A stretch of DNA of 64,000 bases from Brevundimonas intermedia (GTDB lineage Bacteria; Pseudomonadota; Alphaproteobacteria; Caulobacterales; Caulobacteraceae): the NCBI RefSeq assembly GCF_004614235.1, contig NZ_SPVH01000002.1, positions 186,001 through 250,000 of the forward strand, read 5' to 3'. A model generated the notes under the pieces. That model was not told the DNA's origin, did no database searches, and saw nothing but the letters and a program-made list of their open reading frames with translations. The translations under genes and the position numbers were made by a program. Numbering within the stretch: position 1 is the stretch's first letter; the number at the start of each line of letters is the position of its first letter. Below, piece after piece: positions 1-9,919 of this stretch.

Positions 1-205
1 GCCAGAAGCATCCGTGGACGAAGATCACGGCCCTATACTTCGGCAGGCACAAATCTGGATTGCCCGGCAAGTCCTTGCAATGGATCCGATAGCGAAACCC
101 TTGCGCGTGAAGCGCCTTTCTGACGAGCAGTTCGGGCTTGGTGTTCTTACCTTTGATACCGGACATCATCCGGCTGCGGGTTGCAGGGTCGACTATATCA
201 GCCAA
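1..205 (-). CDS. vsr: Very short patch repair endonuclease Vsr (partial, C-terminus beyond the left edge)
   Basis: Nicks DNA 5' of the T in T:G mismatches that arise when 5-methylcytosine deaminates, starting very short patch repair at Dcm-type sites. The visible 68 codons read [14 protein letters not shown], then [20 protein letters not shown] and VIFVHGCFW. These match the Vsr N-terminus, the catalytic Asp region and the start of the zinc-binding H-x-C segment. The start is taken as TTG at 205 because the family usually begins M-A-D-I-V-D; this TTG overlaps the dcm stop, so translation is probably coupled. The catalytic and zinc-binding remainder lies outside the window. Family assignment is firm, the start codon less so. 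Confidence 0.88.
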   Translation of the reverse strand, partial: MADIVDPATRSRMMSGIKGKNTKPELLVRKALHAQGFRYRIHCKDLPGNPDLCLPKYRAVIFVHGCFW

Positions 206-1397
206 CCGCCACCTTGCGTTGAGCAGCCAGCGCCCGGAACAGGTGAGGCTTCATATGTTCGGCGACAGCCTTCACAGTAGGAACGACGACCGAGTTTCCG
301 AATTGCCGATAGGCTTGCGTGTCCGAGACAGGGATGATGAAGTCATTCCCCTGCGGATCATCAAAGCCCATCAAACGGGCGCACTCTCTAGGGGTCAGAC
401 GTCTCGGCGCTTTGTCATCTTCCTGACGTATAAGAATCTCGGAGCCGTCCTTGTAGTAGCGCGCGGAGAGGGTGCGCGCGACGTCATCAGGCCCCACAAG
501 ACCAAACCCAAAACCGTTACCGGCTGCCTGATGCTTCTCCTTGTATCTCTGGAGATAATTCCAGAGATGATCAGTCAAAGTGTATTTCTCCGCCACACGG
601 CCAGAGTTCCCAACAGTGAATCTCTGATCAGGCGCTTCCGACCCGTCGCCCGGATGAAGGATGTCCCGCAATTTTGGTTTGGCATCAGGAACTTTCAGAT
701 CGGCGAACCTGAACCCTTGATCCTCCCGGAATCCGACGATGAAAATCCGCTCGCGGTGCTGGGGAGTCCACGAACGGCCGTCGATGACCCGGAAGTCGAT
801 TTTGTATTTAAGTTCTTTTTCCAGGACGTCCTTGATTGTCTGGAATGTTTTTCCCTTGTCGTGACCGATTAGGTTGCGGACATTCTCAAGCAGGAAGGCC
901 GCAGGTCGATGATGCGCGATGATCCGCGCCACGTCGAAAAACAACGTGCCCTGCGTTTTGTCCTCAAAGCCATGCGCACGCCCGAGCGCGTTCTTTTTGG
1001 ATACACCGGCGATTGAGAACGGCTGACATGGGAAACCAGCCAACAGAACGTCATGAGCAGGAATATCCTCGACATCGACTTTTGTGATGTCCCCGTTGAT
1101 CTCGTGATCGTCGTTCGGGAAGTTCGCAGCGTAAGTTTTCTGGCTATACTTGTCCCACTCGGAGGTAAAAACGCATTTACCGCCAATGGACTCAAAGCCG
1201 CGCCGCAGTCCGCCGATGCCAGCAAACAAATCGATGAACGTGAATTCTGAAGAAGTGTCACTTGTATTAGAACGTACAAGCTTGAGCTTCGACTGAACGC
1301 CTTTAGGCTGGGCCGGTCCGTCGATGTAGCCGCGGCTTACGGCGATATCAGCCGCTGCCTTTCCGGCTTGCTTCACCATGCTCGCATACTCCGACAC
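198..1397 (-). CDS. dcm: DNA (cytosine-5)-methyltransferase, Dcm-type
   Basis: Transfers methyl from S-adenosylmethionine to C5 of cytosine in a specific duplex site. The 399-aa protein has the C5-MTase motifs in order: I ([15 protein letters not shown], about residue 53), IV ([11 protein letters not shown], with the catalytic Cys), VI (ENVRNL), VIII ([11 protein letters not shown]), IX ([13 protein letters not shown]) and X ([11 protein letters not shown] near the C-terminus). The target-recognition region lies between VIII and IX and cannot be read for specificity. The start is GTG 1397; ATG 1379 is an alternative with GGAG nine bases upstream. The gene overlaps the downstream vsr, the standard dcm-vsr arrangement that protects methylated sites. 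No cognate restriction enzyme is visible; one could lie left of the window. Base composition is clearly less GC-rich than lepA next door, suggesting acquisition. Confidence 0.93.
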   Translation of the reverse strand: MSEYASMVKQAGKAAADIAVSRGYIDGPAQPKGVQSKLKLVRSNTSDTSSEFTFIDLFAGIGGLRRGFESIGGKCVFTSEWDKYSQKTYAANFPNDDHEINGDITKVDVEDIPAHDVLLAGFPCQPFSIAGVSKKNALGRAHGFEDKTQGTLFFDVARIIAHHRPAAFLLENVRNLIGHDKGKTFQTIKDVLEKELKYKIDFRVIDGRSWTPQHRERIFIVGFREDQGFRFADLKVPDAKPKLRDILHPGDGSEAPDQRFTVGNSGRVAEKYTLTDHLWNYLQRYKEKHQAAGNGFGFGLVGPDDVARTLSARYYKDGSEILIRQEDDKAPRRLTPRECARLMGFDDPQGNDFIIPVSDTQAYRQFGNSVVVPTVKAVAEHMKPHLFRALAAQRKVAVG

Positions 1398-1467
1398 GGT
1401 CGATTCCCCGCTTGCTCAAGTTGGCAGACTGCCAGGTTTCCGCCAGGAGAACAAGTCATGAACTTAA

Positions 1468-3276
<1,809 letters not shown>

Positions 3277-3471
3277 CCGCGCGCCCCTATCACGCGTAGA
3301 GGGCGGGGACCAGCCGCACGGCCGATCCCGCCCGCGCCTTAAGTCACATTAAGCCTTCGCAATAAACGCCTTCGCCGTTTGAGAAGGTTTCGCGGACGCG
3401 GTATGGGACAAGCCTCTCGATAACCGGCGCGAGCCGGCGATCCGCTTCGCCTGCAACCGAGGAAATCCCCC

Positions 3472-4620
3472 GTGTCCAAGACGACCCGCACCGTTCTCAA
3501 CGTCGGCGCCATGGCCCTGTCGGCCTTCCTGCTGGCGAGCTGCGGCGGACATGGCGAGGAAAAGACGGACGAAAAGGCCGCAGGCGGCTCGCGCCAGACC
3601 GTCAGCGCCGCGACCGTCGCCCAGACCAGCCTGAATCGCACCGTCACCGCCTCGGGCACCGTGTCGGCCTGGGAAGAGGTGCCGGTGGCGGCCGAGACCG
3701 GCGGCCTGACCGCCGTCGCCGTCTATGTGGACGAAGGCTCCTACGTCCGTCAGGGCCAGGCCCTGGTGCAGATGAACGACGTCCTGCTGCGCGCCCAGTT
3801 GCAGCAGCAGCAGGCCCAGGTCCAGCTGGCCCAGGCCAATGTGTCGCGTGACGACGCCGCCCTGGACCGCGCCCAGCAGCTGAAGGAACGCGGCTTCCTC
3901 AGCCAGGCGTCGCTGGATACGGCCCTGGCCAACCAGCGCGCCTCCAACGCCAATCTGGCGGCTGCGCGTGCGACCCTGGCCCAGACCCAGACCCAGCTGT
4001 CGCAGGCGACCATCCGCGCGCCCGTCGGCGGCCTGATCATCAGCCGCAGCGTGACCAAGGGCCAGATCATCGCCGCCGGGACCGAACTGTTCCGCATGGT
4101 CCGCGACGGCCGGCTTGAGCTGGACGCCCAGGTGCCCGAGACCGAGCTGGGCCTGATCCGCGCCGGCCAGTCGGCGACCGTGACCTCCAGCGAGGCGGGT
4201 CAGACCACCGGCTCGGTCCGCATCGTCACGCCCGAGGTCAACGCCACCACCCGCCTGGGCCTGGCGCGCATCTCGCTGGCGCCCGGCGCCCAGCTGCGTC
4301 CCGGCATGTTCGCCCGCGCCGATATCGCCGTCGGCGACCAGCCCGCGACCACCGTGCCGACCGGCGCGGTGCTGTATCGCGAGAACAAGCCGGGCGTCTT
4401 CGTCGTGAACGGCGACAGCACGGTCCACTTCCAGCCGGTGACCATCCTGTCGCGCACCGAGACCCAGACGGCGGTCAGCGGCGTCGCCGTCGGTGTCCGC
4501 GTCGCCGTGGACGGCGCCGGCTTCCTGAACGAGGGCGACCGCGTCAACGTCGCCCAGGCCGTGGGCGCGGCCCCGGCCGCGCCTGCCGCCCAGCCGGCGA
4601 CCCCGGCGGCCAAGAAGTAG
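3472..4620 (+). CDS. RND efflux periplasmic adaptor (HlyD/MFP family) lipoprotein
   Basis: Links an inner-membrane RND pump to an outer-membrane channel. The 382-aa protein opens with a signal peptide ending in a lipobox (FLLASC, Cys about residue 24), so it should be lipid-anchored in the periplasm. A lipoyl/barrel-sandwich half-motif follows (VYVDEGSYVRQGQALVQM), then a Gln/Ala-rich alpha-hairpin (residues about 105-175), the second lipoyl half (IRAPVGGLIISR) and a beta-barrel. The tail is Ala/Pro-rich. Translation starts at GTG 3472. The permease gene follows after 11 bp, so the two form an operon. No outer-membrane TolC-type gene is adjacent, so the pump probably borrows one from elsewhere. 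The substrate cannot be told from sequence. Confidence 0.92.
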   Translation: MSKTTRTVLNVGAMALSAFLLASCGGHGEEKTDEKAAGGSRQTVSAATVAQTSLNRTVTASGTVSAWEEVPVAAETGGLTAVAVYVDEGSYVRQGQALVQMNDVLLRAQLQQQQAQVQLAQANVSRDDAALDRAQQLKERGFLSQASLDTALANQRASNANLAAARATLAQTQTQLSQATIRAPVGGLIISRSVTKGQIIAAGTELFRMVRDGRLELDAQVPETELGLIRAGQSATVTSSEAGQTTGSVRIVTPEVNATTRLGLARISLAPGAQLRPGMFARADIAVGDQPATTVPTGAVLYRENKPGVFVVNGDSTVHFQPVTILSRTETQTAVSGVAVGVRVAVDGAGFLNEGDRVNVAQAVGAAPAAPAAQPATPAAKK

Positions 4621-4631
4621 GACCGACGACC

Positions 4632-7600
4632 ATGAATCAGATGTCGTCCTGGGCGATCAAGAACCCGATCCCGATCATCCTGCTGTTCCTGCTGCTGACG
4701 CTCGGCGGCGTGGTCGGCTTCATGGGGATGCGGATCAATCAGAACCCCGACATCGACTTCCCCCTGGTCGCCGTCACGGCCGCCCGCCCCGGCTCGGCCC
4801 CGGCGGAGATGGAGGTCCAGGTCACGCGCCTGATCGAGGATTCGCTGGCCGGCCTGTCGGGCGTGCGCCACATCACGTCCAACATCACTGACGGCGTGTC
4901 CTCCACGACCATCGAGTTCGAGCTGGGCACCGACACCGACCGCGCCACCAACGACGTGCGCAACGCCATGACGGGCCTGCGGGCGTCCTTGCCACAGGAC
5001 ATGCAGGAACCGGCGGTCCAGCGCATCGACATCACCGGCGACGCCCTGATCACCTACGTCGTCCGCTCGCCGACGATGACGCCGGAAGAGATCAGCTGGT
5101 TCATCGACAACGAGGTCAGCCGCGGCCTGCTGGCCCTGGGCGGCGTGGGCGAGGTCAACCGCTCGGGCGGGGTGGATCGCGAAATCCGCGTCGAGCTGGA
5201 CCCGCAACGGCTCGCCGCCTATGGCGTCACCGCCGCCGAGGTCAGCCAGGCGCTGAACAACGTCAACAACAACCTGCCGGGCGGCCGCGTCACCATCGCC
5301 GGGTCCGAGCGCGCCGTGCGCACCCTGGGCGCCGCGACCTCGGTCGAGCAGCTGAGCGGCACCCTGATCCCGCTGGGCGACGGCAAGACGGTGCGTCTGG
5401 ATAATCTGGGCAAGGTCGAGGACAAGTGGAGCGAACCGCGCCGCCTGGCCCGCTACAACGGCCAGGAGGCCGTCACCTTCAACTTCCTGCGCTCGCGCAC
5501 CGCCTCCGAGGTCAAGGTCGCCGAACGGGTCCGCGAAGAGGTCAAGAAGCTCGACGACGCCCACCCCGAACTGACGATCAGCCAGGTCACGGCCAGCGTC
5601 GAACAGATCGAGGAATCCTATCTGGCCTCGCTGGAGGCCCTGCTGCTGGGCGCCGTGCTGGCGGTCATCATCGTCTTCATCTTCCTGCGCGACTGGCGGG
5701 CCACCTTCATCGCGGCCATGGCCATGCCGATGTCGCTGATCCCGACCTTCGCCATCCTGGGCCCGCTGGATCAGTCGCTGAACGTGGTGACCCTGCTGGC
5801 CCTGTCGCTGACCATCGGCATTCTGGTCGACGACGCCATCGTGGAGATCGAGAACATCGTCCGCCACATGCGCGACGGCAAGCCGCCCTATGACGCCTCG
5901 CTGGAGGCGGCCGACGAGATCGGCCTGGCGGTCGTGGCCACCACCGCCACCATCATCGCCGTGTTCGCGCCCGTCGGCTTCATGCCGGGCATCATCGGCC
6001 AGTTCTTCAAGGCCTTCGCCTTGGCGGCCTGTGTCTCCGTGGCCTTCTCTCTGCTGGTCGCGCGGACCCTGACGCCGCTGATGGCGGCCTTCATCCTCAA
6101 GCACAGCCATCACGAGGACAAGGATCCGTTCTGGATGGGCGGCTATCTGAAGGCGCTGCGCTGGTCCCTGGGCAACCGGTGGAAGGTGTTCGTCATCGGC
6201 ATCCTGTTCCTGGTCGGATCGGTCGGCACGGCCATCGTGGCCAAGATGTCGTTCGAGTTCATGTCGCCCGGCGACACCGCCCGCGCCGCCTTCCAGGTCG
6301 AGCTGCCGCCCGGCTCGACCCTGCGCCAGACCGACGCCGTGGTTCAGCAGGTCACCCGCAGGCTGGAGGCCCGGCCCGAGGTTACCTCGGTCTATGCCGC
6401 AATCGGCGGTCAGGACGTGACCCAGGCCAATGTCTATGCCGACATGGTGCCCAAGGGCGACCGCGACCTGAGCCAGCAGGCCTTCGCCCGCGCCATGGTG
6501 GACGAGCTGAAACAGATCCCCGGCGCCCGCATCCGTGCGGGCATCGCCCAGTCGGGCGGCGGTCCCGGCGACGGCACCAGCTACACCTTCTCGATCCTGA
6601 GCGACAATCCGGACGCCCTGAACGCCGCGGCGCGCAAGGTCGAAGAGGAGATGCGCGGCGTTCCCGGCCTGGCCAACGTGGTCAACTCGGCCGCCATCGC
6701 CCGTCCCGAAATCCTGGTCACGCCGCGTCCCGACGAGGCGGCTTTAGCCGGCGTCTCGGCCGGCGCCATCTCCCAGGCCGTGCGGGTCGCCACCATCGGC
6801 GACGTGGATCAGAACCTGCCCAAATACAATCTGGGCGACCGCCAGATCCCGATCCGCCTGCAGCTGACCGAGGAAGCGCGCGAGGATCTGAGCGTGCTGG
6901 AGAACCTGCGCGTTCCGGGCAACAACGGCGCCTCGGTGCCGTTGAGCGCCGTCGCCGACATCCAGTTCGGCGCCGGCCCCGCCACCGTCACCCGCCAGGA
7001 CCGGTCGCGGATCGCCTCGATCAGCGCCGAGCTGGACGGCATCGCCACCGGCGCGGCAGGCGCAGCGGTCAACCGCCTGCCCTCGGTCCAGAACCTGCCC
7101 GCCGGCGTGCGCCAGGTGCCGGCCGGCGACGCCGAGTTCATCCAGGAGATGCTGACCGGCTTCGCCATCGCCTTCGCCTCGGGCATCCTGCTTATGTATG
7201 CGGTTCTGACGCTGCTGTTCAAAAGCTTCGCCTATCCGATCACCATCATGGCGGCCCTGCCCCTGGCCATCGGCGGCGCCTTCATCGCCCTGGCCATCGG
7301 CGGCGCCAACTTCTCCATGTCGGCCCTGATCGGGGTGCTGATGCTGATGGGGATCGCGGCCAAGAACTCCATCCTGCTGGTCGATTACGTCATCATGGCC
7401 GAGCGGGACGGCATGCCGCGCCACGAGGCCATCATGGACGCGGCGCACAAGCGCGCCCGCCCCATCCTGATGACCACCTTCGCCATGGGGGCGGGCATGG
7501 TGCCCATCGCCATGGGGGTCGGCGCCGACGTCCAGTTCCGCTCGCCCATGGCCATCGCCGTGCTGGGCGGACTGATCTCCTCGACCTTCCTGTCCCTGCT

Positions 7601-7724
7601 CTACATCCCCGCCATCTTCACCATCGTCGACGACATCGCCGGCTGGGGCCGCCGCATCCTGAGCCGCTCCACGGCGGGACAGCGCGAGCTGGCCAAGCCG
7701 AGGCCGACGCCCCTGGTGGAGTAA
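4632..7724 (+). CDS. RND multidrug efflux permease (HAE1/AcrB-MdtB-like)
   Basis: Inner-membrane proton-driven transporter, partner of the preceding adaptor. At 1030 aa it is full length for hydrophobe/amphiphile RND pumps. TM1 (IPIILLFLLLTLGGVVGF) is followed by the first periplasmic porter domain with NPDIDFPLV, then TM2-6. TM4 contains the paired Asp of the proton relay (GILVDDAIVEIENIV). A second periplasmic domain and TM7-12 follow, including GIAAKNSILLVDYV. No obvious insertion or frameshift is seen. The stop lies only 8 bp from the convergent lysR stop, where a long hairpin may terminate both transcripts. Drug, bile salt or solvent export is an inference from the family. Confidence 0.95.
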   Translation: MNQMSSWAIKNPIPIILLFLLLTLGGVVGFMGMRINQNPDIDFPLVAVTAARPGSAPAEMEVQVTRLIEDSLAGLSGVRHITSNITDGVSSTTIEFELGTDTDRATNDVRNAMTGLRASLPQDMQEPAVQRIDITGDALITYVVRSPTMTPEEISWFIDNEVSRGLLALGGVGEVNRSGGVDREIRVELDPQRLAAYGVTAAEVSQALNNVNNNLPGGRVTIAGSERAVRTLGAATSVEQLSGTLIPLGDGKTVRLDNLGKVEDKWSEPRRLARYNGQEAVTFNFLRSRTASEVKVAERVREEVKKLDDAHPELTISQVTASVEQIEESYLASLEALLLGAVLAVIIVFIFLRDWRATFIAAMAMPMSLIPTFAILGPLDQSLNVVTLLALSLTIGILVDDAIVEIENIVRHMRDGKPPYDASLEAADEIGLAVVATTATIIAVFAPVGFMPGIIGQFFKAFALAACVSVAFSLLVARTLTPLMAAFILKHSHHEDKDPFWMGGYLKALRWSLGNRWKVFVIGILFLVGSVGTAIVAKMSFEFMSPGDTARAAFQVELPPGSTLRQTDAVVQQVTRRLEARPEVTSVYAAIGGQDVTQANVYADMVPKGDRDLSQQAFARAMVDELKQIPGARIRAGIAQSGGGPGDGTSYTFSILSDNPDALNAAARKVEEEMRGVPGLANVVNSAAIARPEILVTPRPDEAALAGVSAGAISQAVRVATIGDVDQNLPKYNLGDRQIPIRLQLTEEAREDLSVLENLRVPGNNGASVPLSAVADIQFGAGPATVTRQDRSRIASISAELDGIATGAAGAAVNRLPSVQNLPAGVRQVPAGDAEFIQEMLTGFAIAFASGILLMYAVLTLLFKSFAYPITIMAALPLAIGGAFIALAIGGANFSMSALIGVLMLMGIAAKNSILLVDYVIMAERDGMPRHEAIMDAAHKRARPILMTTFAMGAGMVPIAMGVGADVQFRSPMAIAVLGGLISSTFLSLLYIPAIFTIVDDIAGWGRRILSRSTAGQRELAKPRPTPLVE

Positions 7725-7732
7725 GCCAAACC

Positions 7733-8632
7733 TCAGACCGGCGCTGCGGTCTTCATCGCGTCGATGAAGACCCGCAGCGCCGGCGGAAGGTTCCGATGCC
7801 CGGCGTAGTAGAGATAGTTCGACGGAAGCAGAGGGCTCCAGTCGTCCAAAACCCTTATCAGGGCGCCGGACGCGAGATAGGGCGCGGCCTGGCTCTCGAT
7901 CACGCAGGCGATGCCGAGACCCGCTAAGGCGCCCTCGCACAGCATGTCGATGTCGTTCGTCACAAAGCCCCCGGGAACGTCCATCGTCGTCGTCTGACCG
8001 CCTCGCTCAAAGGTCCAGCGATAGATCGAGCCCGCCGTGGGAAGGCGATAGTTCAGACAGCGGTGGCGTTGCAGGTCGGACGGGATCATCGGAACCCCGG
8101 CAGCATTGAGATAGTCAGGCGAGGCGACCATGGCGATGCGCACGCCGTCGTCCAGCCGGACGGACACCATGTCCTGCTCCAGCGACGGCAGCCGCCGAAT
8201 GCCGGCATCGAAGCCGCTTCGGACGATATCGACGAGACCATCGTCCACGACCAGTTCGACCGTGATCTCAGGATAGGTCTCGGCGAATCCGGCCAAGCGA
8301 GGAAGCACAAGGCCGAAAGCCGCCGACCGATGGGTTGTGACCCTGACGCGTCCGGCGGGCTTCGCCCGGTCCGCGTTCAGGGTGACCAGAGCGGCCGTCA
8401 CCTCGTCGATGGCGGGACGCAGGCTGGAGAACAGACGATCGCCGGCCTCCGTCGGGGCGACGCTACGGGTCGTGCGATTGAGGAGGCGCACACCCATTCG
8501 CGCCTCCAACAGACGCATGCGGTGACTGAGCGCCGACGCCGTCACGCCGAGACCAGCGCCGGCCTTGGTGAAGCTGCCCGCCTCGACGATGGCCGCGAAG
8601 ACCGCCAGATCGTTCCAGGTCTCGCGATCCAT
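7733..8632 (-). CDS. LysR-family transcriptional regulator
   Basis: A 299-aa LTTR. The N-terminal winged HTH (residues about 5-65) contains FAAIVEAGSFTKAGAGL, SALSHRMRLLEARMGVRLLNRTTR and the typical VAPTEAGD. A periplasmic-binding-protein-like effector domain fills the rest. It is divergent from the aldo/keto reductase gene across 97 bp, the classic LTTR layout, so it probably controls that gene and itself. The intergenic stretch holds several T-N(11)-A style sequences but no single site that I can fix. The last codons lie inside a long hairpin shared with the convergent RND operon end. The effector is unknown; substrates of the neighbouring reductase (quinones or aldehydes) are plausible. 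Confidence 0.92.
   Translation of the reverse strand: MDRETWNDLAVFAAIVEAGSFTKAGAGLGVTASALSHRMRLLEARMGVRLLNRTTRSVAPTEAGDRLFSSLRPAIDEVTAALVTLNADRAKPAGRVRVTTHRSAAFGLVLPRLAGFAETYPEITVELVVDDGLVDIVRSGFDAGIRRLPSLEQDMVSVRLDDGVRIAMVASPDYLNAAGVPMIPSDLQRHRCLNYRLPTAGSIYRWTFERGGQTTTMDVPGGFVTNDIDMLCEGALAGLGIACVIESQAAPYLASGALIRVLDDWSPLLPSNYLYYAGHRNLPPALRVFIDAMKTAAPV
7738..7783. terminator. Long 21-bp hairpin between convergent RND and lysR genes
   Basis: The arms are 7738-7758 and 7762-7783, with a 3-base loop. They pair over 21 bp with one bulged base and start CCGGCGCTGCG. The structure sits in the last codons of lysR and 14 bp after the RND permease stop. There is no T-run, so it may act as a bidirectional barrier or RNA processing site and not as a classical intrinsic terminator. 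Confidence 0.6.
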
Positions 8633-8729
8633 TATTGAGCGTCACTCATAAGGCTTGGTTGGAAACCTGCACTACCGCTCAACCATGGCACGGTCCAACT
8701 TGTGAGAACAATCCGACAGGAGCCTTTTC

Positions 8730-9836
8730 ATGAGCCTCGCACACTACCGTCCCCTCGGTCGATCCGGCCTTATCGTCAGCCCTCTGGCGTTGGGGACCAT
8801 GACGTTCGGCGTGGCACGCTGGGGGATGGAGCGTTCTGCCGCCGAGGCCGTATTCGACGCCTATATCGAGGCGGGCGGCAATCTGATCGACACCGCCGAC
8901 GTCTATGCGGGCGGGGGTGGAGAAACGATGGTCGGGGAGATGATTGCTGAACATCGCAACCGGGACCAGCTCGTCATCGCCACCAAGTCGGGGTTTGCGG
9001 TGGGCCAGGGTCCGCACGCGGGCGGCAACAGCGCCAAACACATCCATGCGGCGTTGGAAGGTTCCCTGCGCCGCTTGAAGACCGACTATATCGATCTCTA
9101 CTGGATCCACGTCTGGGACTCGGTGACGCCGCCCGAAGAATTGCTGGAAACCATGTCCGCCCTCGTGAGGTCGGGCAAGATTCGCTATTGGGGCATGTCG
9201 AATACCCCGGCCTGGTACGTCGCCCAGGTCGTCACCCTGGCCGCCGCCAGCGGACGGCGCGGTCCCATTGCGCTGCAGTATTTCTACTCTCTGGTCAGCC
9301 GGGACATCGAAGCCGAGCATGTGCCGCTGGCGAAAGACACGGGCCTCAGCGTCATGCCGTGGAGCCCCCTCGCCTACGGCCTGCTCACCGGGAAATACGA
9401 CCGCGCGACGGTCGAGGCGGCGCCTTCACGAAGCGGCGGCTTGCCGAGCGAGGCAGACAATCGCGACGCCCCGACCCAGAGCGGCGCGCGACTGGACGGC
9501 GCCAATCCGTTCGGGGACACCCTGTTCACAGATCGCAACTGGGCGATCGTCGATGTTCTCAAGCGCGTGGCGTCGGAGATCGGGGAAACGCCCGCCAAGG
9601 TCGCGCTCGCCTGGGTGCTGTCGCGCCCGGGCGTCGATACGGTGCTGATCGGCGTCAGTCGGGTCAGCCAGCTTCAGGACAATATCGGCACGGTCGGCGT
9701 CACCCTGTCCCAGGATCATCTGGATATCCTGAACCGGTCCAGCGCCCCGGAGCTTCCGATGCTGTACGGCCTGTTGAGCGGCGAGATGCGGCGGCAGGTC
9801 GTGTTTGGCGGCGCGGACGTCTCGACACGGCGATAG
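8730..9836 (+). CDS. Aldo/keto reductase
   Basis: NAD(P)H-dependent carbonyl reductase with a TIM-barrel fold. The 368-aa protein shows the AKR catalytic tetrad in order: Asp and Tyr in LIDTADVYAG (about residues 51-60), Lys in VIATKSGF (about 90) and His in YWIHVWD (about 127). The cofactor-binding end has VDTVLIGVSRVSQLQDN. An AGGAG ribosome site lies 7 bp before ATG 8730. The length is above the common 320-350 aa because of a loop around residues 225-255. It is divergent from, and probably regulated by, the LysR gene. The physiological substrate is unknown. Confidence 0.93.
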   Translation: MSLAHYRPLGRSGLIVSPLALGTMTFGVARWGMERSAAEAVFDAYIEAGGNLIDTADVYAGGGGETMVGEMIAEHRNRDQLVIATKSGFAVGQGPHAGGNSAKHIHAALEGSLRRLKTDYIDLYWIHVWDSVTPPEELLETMSALVRSGKIRYWGMSNTPAWYVAQVVTLAAASGRRGPIALQYFYSLVSRDIEAEHVPLAKDTGLSVMPWSPLAYGLLTGKYDRATVEAAPSRSGGLPSEADNRDAPTQSGARLDGANPFGDTLFTDRNWAIVDVLKRVASEIGETPAKVALAWVLSRPGVDTVLIGVSRVSQLQDNIGTVGVTLSQDHLDILNRSSAPELPMLYGLLSGEMRRQVVFGGADVSTRR

Positions 9837-9866
9837 GCGCGCCATCGCCTCGTCCGAAAGGAAAAA

Positions 9867-9892
9867 GGGCCGGCCGGTTTCCCGGTCGGCCC
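9867..9892. terminator. Bidirectional intrinsic terminator
   Basis: GGGCCGGCCGG and CCGGTCGGCCC form an 11-bp stem with one mismatch and a 4-base loop. The stem is preceded by an A-run and followed by TT. It lies between the convergent aldo/keto reductase and TonB-receptor genes and can serve both. Confidence 0.75.
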
Positions 9893-9919
9893 TTCGTCGT
9901 TCAGCCTTGGGGCTGACGA

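Noticed and set aside
138..872. 244-residue open frame opposite dcm
   Set aside because: Antisense shadow; dcm has all C5-methyltransferase motifs on the other strand.
4200..6113. 637-residue open frame opposite the RND genes
   Set aside because: Spans two real genes on the other strand; composition is Asp/Arg/Gly/His-rich with no family.
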